This document shows, in pieces, positions 1 to 8,228 of a stretch of 64,000 nt of DNA. Each line of letters begins with the position of its first letter. Position 1 is the first letter of the stretch. The notes beneath the pieces are model-generated. The model searched no databases. It saw only the letters and a list, made by a program, of their open reading frames with translations, and was not told the DNA's origin. Location of the stretch: contig NZ_CP188258.1 of assembly GCF_049994905.1 (NCBI RefSeq), forward strand, positions 3,906,001-3,970,000. Reading direction: 5' to 3'. Origin of the DNA: Diaminobutyricibacter sp049994905. Its GTDB lineage: Bacteria > Actinomycetota > Actinomycetes > Actinomycetales > Microbacteriaceae. The position numbers were made by a program, and so were the translations under genes.

Positions 1-371
1 ACGACTGCGCGCCGCCGAAGTTCGTCGATCGTGAGGCCGCCCACAGCTTGCCCGGATGCAGCGCGAAGGGTAAGCAACGCATCGACCCCTGCGACGTGGG
101 ATGCGTCAGCGAAATCAAAGTCCGCGGGTGCGGCGGAAGCGGCTACATCGGCGACCGAATCCGGGTTGTTCCCATGCCCGGTGCGCGCCAGCCACTGCGC
201 AACCGACATCGCATCGAACAGCGCTCGACCGCTCTTCTCGCTTACTGCGTGCGGAAAGGGATCGGGTGCCGACCCGAACCGCGACCGCCAGACAGACGCC
301 ACGGGTCGCCGTACGTCGGCCAGCCGGGAAACGCCGGCCAGGTCGATGAGAAGCGGAAAGCAGCTGGACAT
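1..371 (-). CDS. N-terminal part of an HTH / probable N-6 DNA methylase (runs off the left edge)
   Basis: The frame is open from an ATG at 371 to the window edge (123 codons). It begins with a short helix-turn-helix-like block (LAGVSRLADVRRPVASVWRS), then SGRALFDAMSVAQWLARTGH and an Ala/Asp-rich linker (ADFDFADASHVAGVDALL). This arrangement resembles the N-terminus of long actinobacterial N-6 adenine DNA methylases that carry a DNA-binding leader before the methylase domain. The catalytic NPPY motif lies outside the window, so the methylase part is inferred from family resemblance. No convincing Shine-Dalgarno precedes the ATG, and no other in-frame start lies upstream. The gene diverges from the DUF2130 gene and shares a ~150-bp promoter region with it. 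Confidence 0.55.
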   Translation of the reverse strand, partial: MSSCFPLLIDLAGVSRLADVRRPVASVWRSRFGSAPDPFPHAVSEKSGRALFDAMSVAQWLARTGHGNNPDSVADVAASAAPADFDFADASHVAGVDALLTLRAASGQAVGGLTIDELRRRAV

Positions 372-414
372 AAAGGCAAATCTACTCGCGATCCGGTTCT
401 CGCCATGAGACATT

Positions 415-434
415 CTGATAAGAGGGGTTATCAG
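415..434. promoter_or_regulatory. Perfect 7-bp inverted repeat between divergent genes
   Basis: CTGATAA and TTATCAG are separated by six bases (GAGGGG). The element sits in the intergenic space between the minus-strand HTH/methylase-like gene and the DUF2130 gene. Its size and position suit an operator acting on one or both divergent promoters; the regulator is unknown. Confidence 0.35.
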
Positions 435-521
435 GCAAACTTGCTTTTCCCTAGACAAATTCCCCCATCATTGCGTCGGCGGCACAAGTCGTGCCTGTTT
501 TACAAGTGATTGGAGCTCGCC

Positions 522-1748
522 ATGAACAAGAACGCATCCCCAGCAACTGAAATCAAGTGCCCGCATTGCGAGACGCTGTTCACCATCGACGAGGCAGAAT
601 ATGCCGATATTGTGCAGCAGGTTCGCACCCTAGAGTTCGAGAGCGAACTTCACGCTCGTCTGGCCGAAGCCGAGAAGTCGAAGCGGGCCGAAATCGAACT
701 CGCAGAGGCGAAAATCACCCAGCAGGCGCAGAAGGCCGCAGCGGAACAGGACGCCGTGATCCAGAGCCTGAAGGCTGAGCTGGGGAAAGCGGCGACCCTC
801 CAGGAGCTGGCCGTCACCAAGGCTGTCTCGACCGCAGAGAAGCAGCTGAGCGAGGCCCAGAATCTGCTGACGCTTCAGAAGGCCGAGCAGGCTGTCAAGG
901 ATGCGGCACTCCGCGAGTCGCACTCAAAGGAGCTTGATCTCAAGGACGAGCTCATCGAACGCTACAAGGACATGAAGGCGAAACTCTCTGTCAAGCTGCT
1001 CGGCGAGACGCTCGAACAGCACTGTGAGACAGAGTTCAACCGCGTGCGTTCGCTTGCATTCCCCCACGCCACGTTCGGCAAGGACAACGACGCTTCGGCC
1101 GGCACGAAAGGCGACTATGTCTTCCGCGACTTCAGCGAAGAAGACGTCGAGTACATCTCAGTCATGTTCGAGATGAAGAATGAGGCGGACCTCAGCGGCT
1201 CGACGAAGAAGAAGAAGAACTCGGACTTCTTCGCGAAGCTGGACAAGGACCGCAAGGAGAAGGGCTGCGAGTATGCGGTACTGGTGTCGATGCTCGAAGA
1301 GGACTCCGAGCTTTACACCGGGATCACGGACGTCTCGCACGTGTTTCCGAAGATGTTCGTCATCCGCCCGCAGTTCTTCCTCGCGATCATCGCGCTTCTC
1401 CGTAATGCTGCGCAGGACACCATCCTCGTCAAGGCCGAGCTGGAGCAGGTCAAGAAGCAGAACATCGATATCACTGACTTCGAGTCCGAGCTCGAGGAGT
1501 TCAAGTCAGGGTTCGGCCGGAACTACGACCTTGCCAAGCGCAAGTTCGACGACGCCATCAAGGACATCGACCTGGCCATCGATCGCCTCCAGAAGGTCAA
1601 GGATGGTCTGCTGGGATCCGAGAAGAATCTTCGCATCGCCAACGACAAGGCATCCGGGCTCACCATCAAGAAGCTCACCAAGAGCAACCCGACCATGCAG
1701 GCCAAGTTCGCCGAACTCGAAGCCCCGGAGGAGGAGGACGCTGCCTAG
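522..1748 (+). CDS. DUF2130 family protein, probable nuclease-fold
   Basis: A 408-residue protein with the layout of the DUF2130 family. An N-terminal CPHC pair (C13, C16) could be half of a zinc ribbon. A long charged coiled coil follows (about 28-155), then the conserved core. The core holds GDYVF (D198) followed by FEMK (E217, K219), which fits the D...E-x-K spacing of PD-(D/E)XK nucleases. That nuclease reading is my inference, not a demonstrated activity. The ATG at 522 was chosen because GGAG lies about 7 bases upstream; an upstream TTG at 511 would overlap that Shine-Dalgarno. DUF2130 genes often sit near restriction genes, in keeping with the neighbours here. A hairpin follows the stop. 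Confidence 0.85.
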   Translation: MNKNASPATEIKCPHCETLFTIDEAEYADIVQQVRTLEFESELHARLAEAEKSKRAEIELAEAKITQQAQKAAAEQDAVIQSLKAELGKAATLQELAVTKAVSTAEKQLSEAQNLLTLQKAEQAVKDAALRESHSKELDLKDELIERYKDMKAKLSVKLLGETLEQHCETEFNRVRSLAFPHATFGKDNDASAGTKGDYVFRDFSEEDVEYISVMFEMKNEADLSGSTKKKKNSDFFAKLDKDRKEKGCEYAVLVSMLEEDSELYTGITDVSHVFPKMFVIRPQFFLAIIALLRNAAQDTILVKAELEQVKKQNIDITDFESELEEFKSGFGRNYDLAKRKFDDAIKDIDLAIDRLQKVKDGLLGSEKNLRIANDKASGLTIKKLTKSNPTMQAKFAELEAPEEEDAA

Positions 1749-1764
1749 CCTGGGCTAAACACGT

Positions 1765-1802
1765 AGGAGCCCTCCCACCGCACGCCGGATTGGAGGGCTC
1801 CT
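1765..1802 (+). terminator. Strong hairpin after the DUF2130 gene
   Basis: AGGAGCCCTCC and GGAGGGCTCCT form a perfect 11-bp stem with a 16-base loop, 16 bases after the stop codon. No U-tract follows, so this is either a U-less actinobacterial terminator or an RNA 3'-end stabiliser. Confidence 0.55.
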
Positions 1803-1830
1803 GCTTCCCGATCTGGGTGGTCCGTCTGAT

Positions 1831-1908
1831 TCAGGTGTACTCGACGACCAGTGCGGCATGGTCGAGAGGACGAGAAAACCAGTTCGGCGAAGTCCAACCT
1901 TGAGGAAT
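1831..1908 (-). pseudogene. Remnant of an EEP (endonuclease/exonuclease/phosphatase) C-terminus
   Basis: On the minus strand 25 codons read IPQGWTSPNWFSRPLDHAAL and then VVEYT before a stop. The DHAALVVE end matches the last catalytic block of EEP-fold nucleases (compare TDHAALIVEL in the intact EEP gene at 4911-5627). The frame is closed by a stop just upstream, so only the tail of the gene survives. No other gene is convincing between 1803 and 2295. The match is short, so confidence is limited. Confidence 0.35.
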
Positions 1909-2295
1909 TCAGAGGCGCACGTGTCCAATGTTGCAGTATTACGACAGGTTCGCGGCTGACCAAAATGCGGCCGATGAAGCATCCAGAACTGACGACGACG
2001 TGATGGTCGACGAAGTGACTGCAAAAGCGCCCGTCGCCGCAGTCCACAGCTTGCAAGCAGAATTAGCGCAGGCAGAAGAAGACTCCACACGCCGTCTGAC
2101 TATTGGCTCCTCCGTCTTCTTAGCTTCGCTCGCGGCGACCGTCCTTCACAGTTCAGCGATTCGGGCGCGTAGGCGACGAGTCCAACATGATGTTGAACGC
2201 ACCACAAACTTAACGTAGTCGCGCGAGTCCCCAGATTGGGAGTGGTGAGTTTCCGCCGGCGACCCTAGCCTTTTGTCTGCAACGAAGGAGCGGCA

Positions 2296-4128
2296 TTGGC
2301 GAAGATTGAGAACTTCCAGTACACGATTCAGGAAGCGTTTAAGCAGAACTTCTACGCGGTTCCGGACTACCAGCGCGAGTATGTCTGGCGAGAACGTGAA
2401 GTTGGGCAACTCTTGCAAGACATTGATGAACAGCTGGACGTAACCTCGGACACTCCGTACTTCATCGGGATGGTGCTCGTCTCCCCCACATCGCCTAGTT
2501 CATTCGACGTCATTGATGGTCAGCAACGGCTCACCACCCTATTCCTGTTGCTCTGCGCGATCAGGCGCCGGTTCGGTCAGCACGGGTCAACGTCGCACGG
2601 CTTGATGGAAGGCTTGCTCTCGTCGGTCGACTTCGGATCTGACGGCGAAGCAGTCGCACGGCTTCGGCTCGACCCCCGGTATGAGAACGCAGCGGAGGTC
2701 ACCGCCCGTCTCGCGTCGAACGACCTATCACCGGAGGCGTTACGCGGACAGCTACGGACTTCCGGAATCCCACTCATCGGTTCTGTAGCACGCCTGGCCA
2801 CCGCTTATGAGGTGACCGTCGAATTCCTTGACGACAACTATCCGACATTGTCCGACCTCCAATCGTTCTGGGGGTTCGTCTCCAACAGAGTCGTGTTCAT
2901 TCAAATCACGACAGACGTCAGCAGCGCGCTGAAAATCTTCGAGACCATCAACGAGCGAGGCGTCGGCCTTTCGCCTATGGATTTGCTGAAGAACCTACTT
3001 TTCACAAGCGTCAACCCAACCCAGTTCACCGAACTGAAGAATGCCTGGAAGGACGTCACGGGACCTTTAGAGAAAGCGCACGAGAAACCGTTACGCTTCT
3101 TGCGCTACTTCCTCATGGCGAACTACCCGATCGGATCAAAGGACGAGATCATCCGAGAAGACGGGATCTACGACTGGCTCACCGAGAAGCGAAATGCGCA
3201 TCTCGTCGGATACGAATCGAAACCATTCCTGTTCGTTGGCCGGCTCAAGAAAGCGGTCGACCTCTACATCGGTTTTCTCCGCGGGCACGGCAACGATGGC
3301 CAGCCCAGCCCGTCGATCAAGCGACTACAAATGCTGACCGGCGGTGCGTTCTACCTGCACAACGTTCTTCTCCTTGCCGCAGCGCCGCTCCCGCAAGCAG
3401 CGTTCGAGCATTTCGTGCAGCAGTTGGAAAACTTCCTGTTCTCATTCATCTTTACGAAGTCTCCTTCGAAAGACCTTGAACGAAGCTTCTCGACGTGGGC
3501 AGATGAGCTTCGTCAAATCTGCGAGGTCCACGATTCCACCAATCAGCTGGGACAGTTGAACGACTTCATCCGGACCCATTTCCAGACAGGCGTTGATGCG
3601 AAACGCCGGGAACTCAGCGACGCACTCCTGCGGTACAGCACAGCGTCCATGCAGCAATACCGGACCGTGTACCTCCTCGCCCGACTAACGGAATACGTCG
3701 ACCGAGCATTCACCGGCAGCTCATTCAAAGGAGTTCAGGACCTCACCCCATACAGAAACTTAGAAGTCGAGCACGTCCTCCCTGAGAACCCTCAACCAGG
3801 TGGGCGAGAAGCATGGGCCAACCAAAATCCCGAAGCTGACTATGACGAGTTCAAGCTCCGTCTCGGGAATCTTGCCCTTCTCGAGAAGCCGCTCAACATC
3901 ATCGCGAGCAATCATCCGTTCGACCTCAAGGTGGTCGAATATCTCAAGAGCTCGCACTACCTCACACGAAGCATCGCCGAGACAGTTGAGGTGGGCGCGA
4001 ACACTTCAGTCACGTCGATTAACAGCTTTCTGGCCTCGTACTCAAACTGGAACGCGGAGACGATTGTGGACCGGCAATTGCGAATCGCGGAACTCGCCAC
4101 CGTAGTCTGGCGGGTCAACTCAGACTAA
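2296..4128 (+). CDS. GmrSD-type protein (DUF262 plus HNH DUF1524), type IV restriction-like
   Basis: A 610-residue fusion of the two GmrSD halves. The N-terminal DUF262 domain has VPDYQREYVW (22-31) and the nucleotide-binding signature DGQQR (74-78). The C-terminal DUF1524 HNH-like domain has EHVLPEN (H493) followed by GNLALLEKPLN and the conserved HPFDLKVVEYLKSS block. In E. coli GmrS/GmrD, DUF262 binds or hydrolyses NTP and DUF1524 cuts modified (glucosyl-hydroxymethylcytosine) phage DNA. Single-chain fusions like this are usual, but the modification recognised cannot be read from sequence. The start is TTG, with AAGGAG ending 5 bases upstream. The neighbourhood is otherwise nuclease-rich. 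Confidence 0.88.
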   Translation: MAKIENFQYTIQEAFKQNFYAVPDYQREYVWREREVGQLLQDIDEQLDVTSDTPYFIGMVLVSPTSPSSFDVIDGQQRLTTLFLLLCAIRRRFGQHGSTSHGLMEGLLSSVDFGSDGEAVARLRLDPRYENAAEVTARLASNDLSPEALRGQLRTSGIPLIGSVARLATAYEVTVEFLDDNYPTLSDLQSFWGFVSNRVVFIQITTDVSSALKIFETINERGVGLSPMDLLKNLLFTSVNPTQFTELKNAWKDVTGPLEKAHEKPLRFLRYFLMANYPIGSKDEIIREDGIYDWLTEKRNAHLVGYESKPFLFVGRLKKAVDLYIGFLRGHGNDGQPSPSIKRLQMLTGGAFYLHNVLLLAAAPLPQAAFEHFVQQLENFLFSFIFTKSPSKDLERSFSTWADELRQICEVHDSTNQLGQLNDFIRTHFQTGVDAKRRELSDALLRYSTASMQQYRTVYLLARLTEYVDRAFTGSSFKGVQDLTPYRNLEVEHVLPENPQPGGREAWANQNPEADYDEFKLRLGNLALLEKPLNIIASNHPFDLKVVEYLKSSHYLTRSIAETVEVGANTSVTSINSFLASYSNWNAETIVDRQLRIAELATVVWRVNSD

Positions 4129-4208
4129 CCGCGCTTTCTGCCGCAGCTACGCACCCTCGGTCCGCGCAACTTTGGAAACGCAAGTGTCGAGGAGCTCGGC
4201 CAAGCGAC

Positions 4209-4682
4209 GTGACCGATAGTGTGCATCTTGTGGACGGATGGGGAATCGCATCGAGCCTTGCGAGCGTCGTCACCGCTCTCGCTGTCGTTTTCGCTGTCGG
4301 CCAATTGAGAGTGGCACGGCAACAATCGCACCGTGACTTCGAGAACCTTTACGTGCGCCGGTATTGGGATCTTTTGGATCAGTTCAGCGACCAGGCAACC
4401 CTCGACAAAGACCTGAGCTCGTGGGGTTCGGATGATCTCACGATCGCCCTGAACTACATACGGCTCTGCGAGGACGAAGTCGACATGAGGCGACTGGGTC
4501 GGATCACCAACTCAACATGGGCCTTTTGGGGACCCGCGATCAGCCAGGCAATGACTGAGCCCGCATACGTGGCCCTTCGCATCGCACACCCCGCTCAATT
4601 CGCTTCGCTGCGCGAGTTCCTGTCATCCAGGCACGACCCGTTCACAAAGAGTCGCATCGGCGCATGGCTGGGTGGTCTGTAG
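4209..4682 (+). CDS. Single-span membrane-anchored hypothetical protein
   Basis: A 157-residue protein starting at GTG, with GAGGAG 14 bases upstream. One hydrophobic N-terminal segment (about 11-31, IASSLASVVTALAVVFAVGQ) is followed by a soluble, mainly helical domain rich in Trp, Arg and Asp. This N-in anchor plus helical cytosolic domain resembles small DUF4760-like proteins, but I cannot assign a family. It lies 80 bp after the GmrSD gene on the same strand and could be co-transcribed, although no partner function can be claimed. Confidence 0.6.
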   Translation: MTDSVHLVDGWGIASSLASVVTALAVVFAVGQLRVARQQSHRDFENLYVRRYWDLLDQFSDQATLDKDLSSWGSDDLTIALNYIRLCEDEVDMRRLGRITNSTWAFWGPAISQAMTEPAYVALRIAHPAQFASLREFLSSRHDPFTKSRIGAWLGGL

Positions 4683-4910
4683 CTCGTTGCAGGTTCCTCA
4701 GTCCCACGCCCGCGTCGGTGCGTTGCTGGGCGCCGAGCCTAGTGCCCGCGAGCAATACGGTTGAATCTACTAAGTAGACCGCCAGTTCAGGATGCTCGGG
4801 TTTCGTTACCGTGCTTTTCGCTCGTCACGACACGACTTATGCGGCACCGCATCCTAGCTCGTCCGGTACCTTGGGCGTCGACAGTGCCGCGAGACGATTC
4901 AGGAGACGGT

Positions 4911-5627
4911 TTGGCAAGCAACGCGAGTGTGCGGAAAATCGTCGCGCTGAACATCCAGCAGGGCGGCGGTTCACGGGTGCCGGCGCTCGTGGAAAAGCTA
5001 CTTGGGTACGACGCAGATCTGCTTGTGATCACTGAGTTCCGCTCAGGCGCCACCGGGGCCGATCTGATCAGCAGGCTCATCGAGGCAGGATATGGAGTTA
5101 CCTTTTCGAATCCGGAGGCTGGAGACAACTCGGTGCTCATTGCGTCACGGTCGCCTATTGTTGACGGCTGCCGCTTCGCGCCGGAGGTTGGGGACGCGCG
5201 CCACCTCTGGCAGGCGGATCTCGATTGGATTACCGTCTGCGGCGTCTACATGCCACAGCTCCGGGAGAAACTCCCCTATTGGGATGCGATCATAGCGGAC
5301 ACGGCGGCGGGGTCGAACGTGGACCTGTTCATCGGCGACTTCAACACCGGCCGCAACGACCTCGACCGGGATCCGGCGTCAACGAAGTTCGTCGGCCCCG
5401 ACCGAATGGACCGGATTGCCGAAACCGGGTACGTCGACGTGTGGCGGGATGAGCATCCGAACGACATCGAATACACCTGGCACAGCAAGAAGGGCCGCGG
5501 GTACCGGCTGGACCTCGCGTTTGCATCACGGCAGTTCGCAGGCCGAATCACCAGATCCTGGTACGACCAGACGCCACGGACGACCAAACTAACTGATCAC
5601 GCAGCGCTGATCGTCGAGCTGACGTGA
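4911..5627 (+). CDS. Endonuclease/exonuclease/phosphatase family protein
   Basis: About 238 residues from a TTG at 4911 preceded by AGGAG. Longer upstream starts add a low-complexity leader without a Shine-Dalgarno and were rejected. All EEP-fold signatures are present in order: VALNIQQGGG (N14), the metal-binding Glu in ITEFRSG, the active-site block VCGVYMP, the catalytic pair in IGDFNTG, YRLDLAFAS, and TDHAALIVEL with the final Asp-His. These enzymes cut phosphodiester or phosphate-ester bonds using Mg2+; whether this one acts on DNA, RNA or a small phosphate is not determined. It is short for the family and has no signal peptide, so it is probably cytosolic. A strong terminator lies 230 bp downstream. 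Confidence 0.85.
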   Translation: MASNASVRKIVALNIQQGGGSRVPALVEKLLGYDADLLVITEFRSGATGADLISRLIEAGYGVTFSNPEAGDNSVLIASRSPIVDGCRFAPEVGDARHLWQADLDWITVCGVYMPQLREKLPYWDAIIADTAAGSNVDLFIGDFNTGRNDLDRDPASTKFVGPDRMDRIAETGYVDVWRDEHPNDIEYTWHSKKGRGYRLDLAFASRQFAGRITRSWYDQTPRTTKLTDHAALIVELT

Positions 5628-5859
5628 CGAGGTCCCTACACGCAAGGTCGGACGGGCTAAGGCCCCGGCCGTGATGACCCAGTCGCCGTCGGAAGATCAG
5701 TCCTCCAGCGGGTCGAGAGCCTCGTTTGACCTAGATAACTTCCAGGCCCAGCGACCTCGCGACATGATTCAAGAAGCGCGTTGAGGTTCCCCGCGCGTGG
5801 CTTCCGATCGCGAGTGGTCCGCAACACGCAGCCATTTCGTGAAACGTCCGCCCAGTTCT

Positions 5860-5899
5860 GGGACTGCCGCAGGGATAGGTGCCGCAGTCCCGTCTTTTT
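5860..5899 (+). terminator. Rho-independent terminator
   Basis: GGGACTGC (5860-5867) and GCAGTCCC (5884-5891) form an 8-bp stem, followed by GTCTTTTT. It is oriented for plus-strand transcription and probably ends the transcript containing the EEP nuclease. I see no gene between 5628 and 6074. Confidence 0.8.
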
Positions 5900-6074
5900 A
5901 GTGGCTGTGTCGAAGGGGCACCGCACGTAGTGCGGGAGTGTGTACACGTATACGCCTGGCTGTTTCGAAGCCTTCCGCGGCAGGTTGGTCGCGCCGCGTG
6001 CCGGGTTCGACGAGATCCGGCCGGACCACGCTCAGATATTCCGAGAATTGCTCACTTAAGGTAGCGTTCATCGC

Positions 6075-6491
6075 ATGGCACTCGATCAACAATCGCTCGC
6101 AGCGAGGCTCACCGACAGCATGAACGAGTGCGCGACGTCCTGGATCGTATTCGGACCCTTCGAGCTCGACCACATCGTCGCGCGTCTCCTTGGCGAAGTC
6201 CCACCCCTCTCCGGTTCCATTGCAGACGAAGCCGGCTTCGCGCAGAGCCGGGGGCAGGGATACCGCTGGATTTGTCTCGACGCGGAAATGGGCTCAGCAG
6301 TGTTCATCTTCCCCGCGAGCCAGAGCCAGTTTGAAGCGGACATGCGGGGGCCGCTGTACGCGCTCGAAGGCGGTCTTTCAGTGATGCCAAGCATCTACGG
6401 AAATGTGGATGATCGACTATGGATCACTCTCGGCGGGGCAGGACACCGAGTGGTCGTGCCGGCACAGGATTTCCTCCAGGCAGCAGCATAG
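6075..6491 (+). CDS. Hypothetical protein (138 aa)
   Basis: A small soluble protein with balanced composition, typical codon use and no signal peptide. It has a mixed alpha/beta look, with WIVFGPFELDHIVARLLGEV near the N-terminus and repeated Gly-Gly turns near the end (LWITLGGAGHRVVVPAQDF). I do not recognise the family. The ATG at 6075 has AAGG about 13 bases upstream. It is followed by another small same-strand gene and then faces the Wadjet operon. Confidence 0.55.
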   Translation: MALDQQSLAARLTDSMNECATSWIVFGPFELDHIVARLLGEVPPLSGSIADEAGFAQSRGQGYRWICLDAEMGSAVFIFPASQSQFEADMRGPLYALEGGLSVMPSIYGNVDDRLWITLGGAGHRVVVPAQDFLQAAA

Positions 6492-6625
6492 TGCTACGGA
6501 GCGCATCCGCGTCGCGAATAGGCGCCGACATTCATCGTCGTCAGCGGAGGCAGACGGGAGCTCCGTTTGTCCAGCGCAGACTAAAAGTCTTCAGTTCACT
6601 AACACGAGAGAAAGCAGGTCTTTTG

Positions 6626-6835
6626 ATGTCCGATCTCAGTAGCCGTATCGTTTCGACGGCAAAGGCCCTTATTCTGGCTGCCGGCGCCGCTCATGCAGTC
6701 GCGGCGACAGACATCCGGTCACAAGCAGACACGATCGCCAAAAACTACTCCGAATATACGGTCCAGCAGATTGCAAACAAGATCTCAGATGAGGTCAAAA
6801 AGACTCACCAGGCGGGGGTTAGCGGCTCCGTTTAG
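6626..6835 (+). CDS. Small hypothetical protein (69 aa)
   Basis: Starts at an ATG preceded by a purine-rich stretch (GAGAGAAAGCAGG). Residues about 12-29 form a hydrophobic Ala-rich segment (AKALILAAGAAHAVAATD), followed by a charged amphipathic helix (TVQQIANKISDEVKKTHQ). It could be a small membrane-associated protein or a helical cytosolic one. It ends about 100 bp from the jetD stop and is convergent with the Wadjet operon. No family is recognised. Confidence 0.45.
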   Translation: MSDLSSRIVSTAKALILAAGAAHAVAATDIRSQADTIAKNYSEYTVQQIANKISDEVKKTHQAGVSGSV

Positions 6836-6938
6836 GCGGTGCCACGCAGCCTACGTCCTGCTTCGACCTCGGTAGCTCCGTCAGGCGGCTCCTTGCATTG
6901 GACACCACAGTCAGTGACAGCGTCCGGCTGCGAGAGCG

Positions 6939-8228
6939 TCAGGGATAAGGCATCGACGAGGCGGCCATGTCCGCCAGCAATGGCCCCGCGATCGCCTCCT
7001 CGTGGATGGCCGTGTCGGCGGAGGTCATCGCCGAGCGGAGCCGAAGATCCCACGGAGTGGGCAACGCTTTCCCTTCCAGCGCAATCCGCTCACCAGCCTG
7101 ATCGAGCGCCGCAACGTAGTCGGCTGCCCCCATCCGCCACATCGCACCACCGGCGGCGTGCACCCGACCCGCGATCTGGATGCCCGGCCAGTCGAAATCT
7201 CCGTGGTAACGCACGGTGGCGCCGTCGGCGATCAGTTTCCGAAGGACCTCCCACCCGGCTGCGGATCCTTGCCCGGACAGGCACAACATGGAGGCTCGGA
7301 TGTCGCCCCTGGCAGCGGCGGAGAGCACCTGCGGGTTTTCGCACGCGAACACCGTTGTCCCAGGCTCGACGAACAACACATTCCCGGCTTTCCGGAGCTC
7401 CTGCACCGTCACGTGGGTCACCACACCCAGGTTGGCGCGTTCCCGCATCATCACAGACCACCCGTCGTGTCCAGGCGGGCGAAACCCGTATGTCAACGCG
7501 GTCCCGGACACGTCATCGACGGCAACGCCGGCCCGCGCCCACAGCGCGCGTTTCCCGTCGCTGCTGGTAGGGATCGGGACGTCGAAGATCATCGCCAATG
7601 CCCGCATCATCAGCGTGGACGCTACCCGGTCAGTATCGAAGCCGTGGGCGGTGCCGGTGGCGGCGGTTGCCAACTCGCCGATCCCCCATACAGGGTTCGA
7701 GACGATGGCCGGGTCGTTGAATGCGTCGGCGGTGACTATCAGACGCCATCCGGCCGCAAACCCCGACACAGCGGCCGGTGCTGCGTCCTTCGCGTTGGTC
7801 AGCACCCCGGATCGGCGGACGGCGGCGACGAACACGGGAACTTGCTCCGGGGTGAGACCGACACCGTTCACGGCTACATCGACCGACGCGTAGAGCTCCG
7901 TCGACGCAGCCAACGCCGCCCCCCTCAATTGGCGCCGATCTACCAGCGGTGAGCCCGTTACCGCGGCGGTCACGTCCGCCAACCCGGATTGGGCAGCGGA
8001 ACGGCGTAACGCCGCATCCATCTCGCCCAGTCGCACCTTGATGTGGCCAGAGTGCACGTTCCTGCCGAGGACGCCGGATAACCGCTCCGCGCCGTCCTGG
8101 TTCAATGTCACGGACACCGTTCCGGTCGGCGTCAGAGAACTCCGTTCGAGCTTGCGTCGGACGCCGGCCCAGAACTCGGTAAGCGAGCCGTCGGCCAGGA
8201 AACGTACTAACGCCGCAGGTATCGCCAT
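6939..8228 (-). CDS. jetD: Wadjet type III subunit JetD (TIGR02679/DUF2399, Toprim nuclease)
   Basis: A 429-residue protein of the TIGR02679 family: an N-terminal DUF3323-like region, then a C-terminal DUF2399 Toprim domain. The Toprim residues are clear: the Glu in ACENPQVL (E297) and the DxD in YHGDFDWPGIQ (D344, D346), as in topoisomerase VI A-type Toprim folds. In Wadjet, JetD cleaves DNA after the SMC motor extrudes a small circular plasmid. The ATG overlaps the jetC stop by one base (TGATG), so the two are translationally coupled. This is the last gene of the operon. Confidence 0.92.
   Translation of the reverse strand: MAIPAALVRFLADGSLTEFWAGVRRKLERSSLTPTGTVSVTLNQDGAERLSGVLGRNVHSGHIKVRLGEMDAALRRSAAQSGLADVTAAVTGSPLVDRRQLRGAALAASTELYASVDVAVNGVGLTPEQVPVFVAAVRRSGVLTNAKDAAPAAVSGFAAGWRLIVTADAFNDPAIVSNPVWGIGELATAATGTAHGFDTDRVASTLMMRALAMIFDVPIPTSSDGKRALWARAGVAVDDVSGTALTYGFRPPGHDGWSVMMRERANLGVVTHVTVQELRKAGNVLFVEPGTTVFACENPQVLSAAARGDIRASMLCLSGQGSAAGWEVLRKLIADGATVRYHGDFDWPGIQIAGRVHAAGGAMWRMGAADYVAALDQAGERIALEGKALPTPWDLRLRSAMTSADTAIHEEAIAGPLLADMAASSMPYP

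Noticed and set aside
31..509. Plus-strand open frames at the left edge (up to 153 codons)
   Set aside because: They overlap a better minus-strand frame with an HTH-like domain and have Arg/Pro-rich shadow composition without ribosome-binding sites.
1928..2218. 96-codon plus-strand frame before the GmrSD gene
   Set aside because: No Shine-Dalgarno, no recognisable domain, and an uneven composition. It may be chance; kept out of the feature list.
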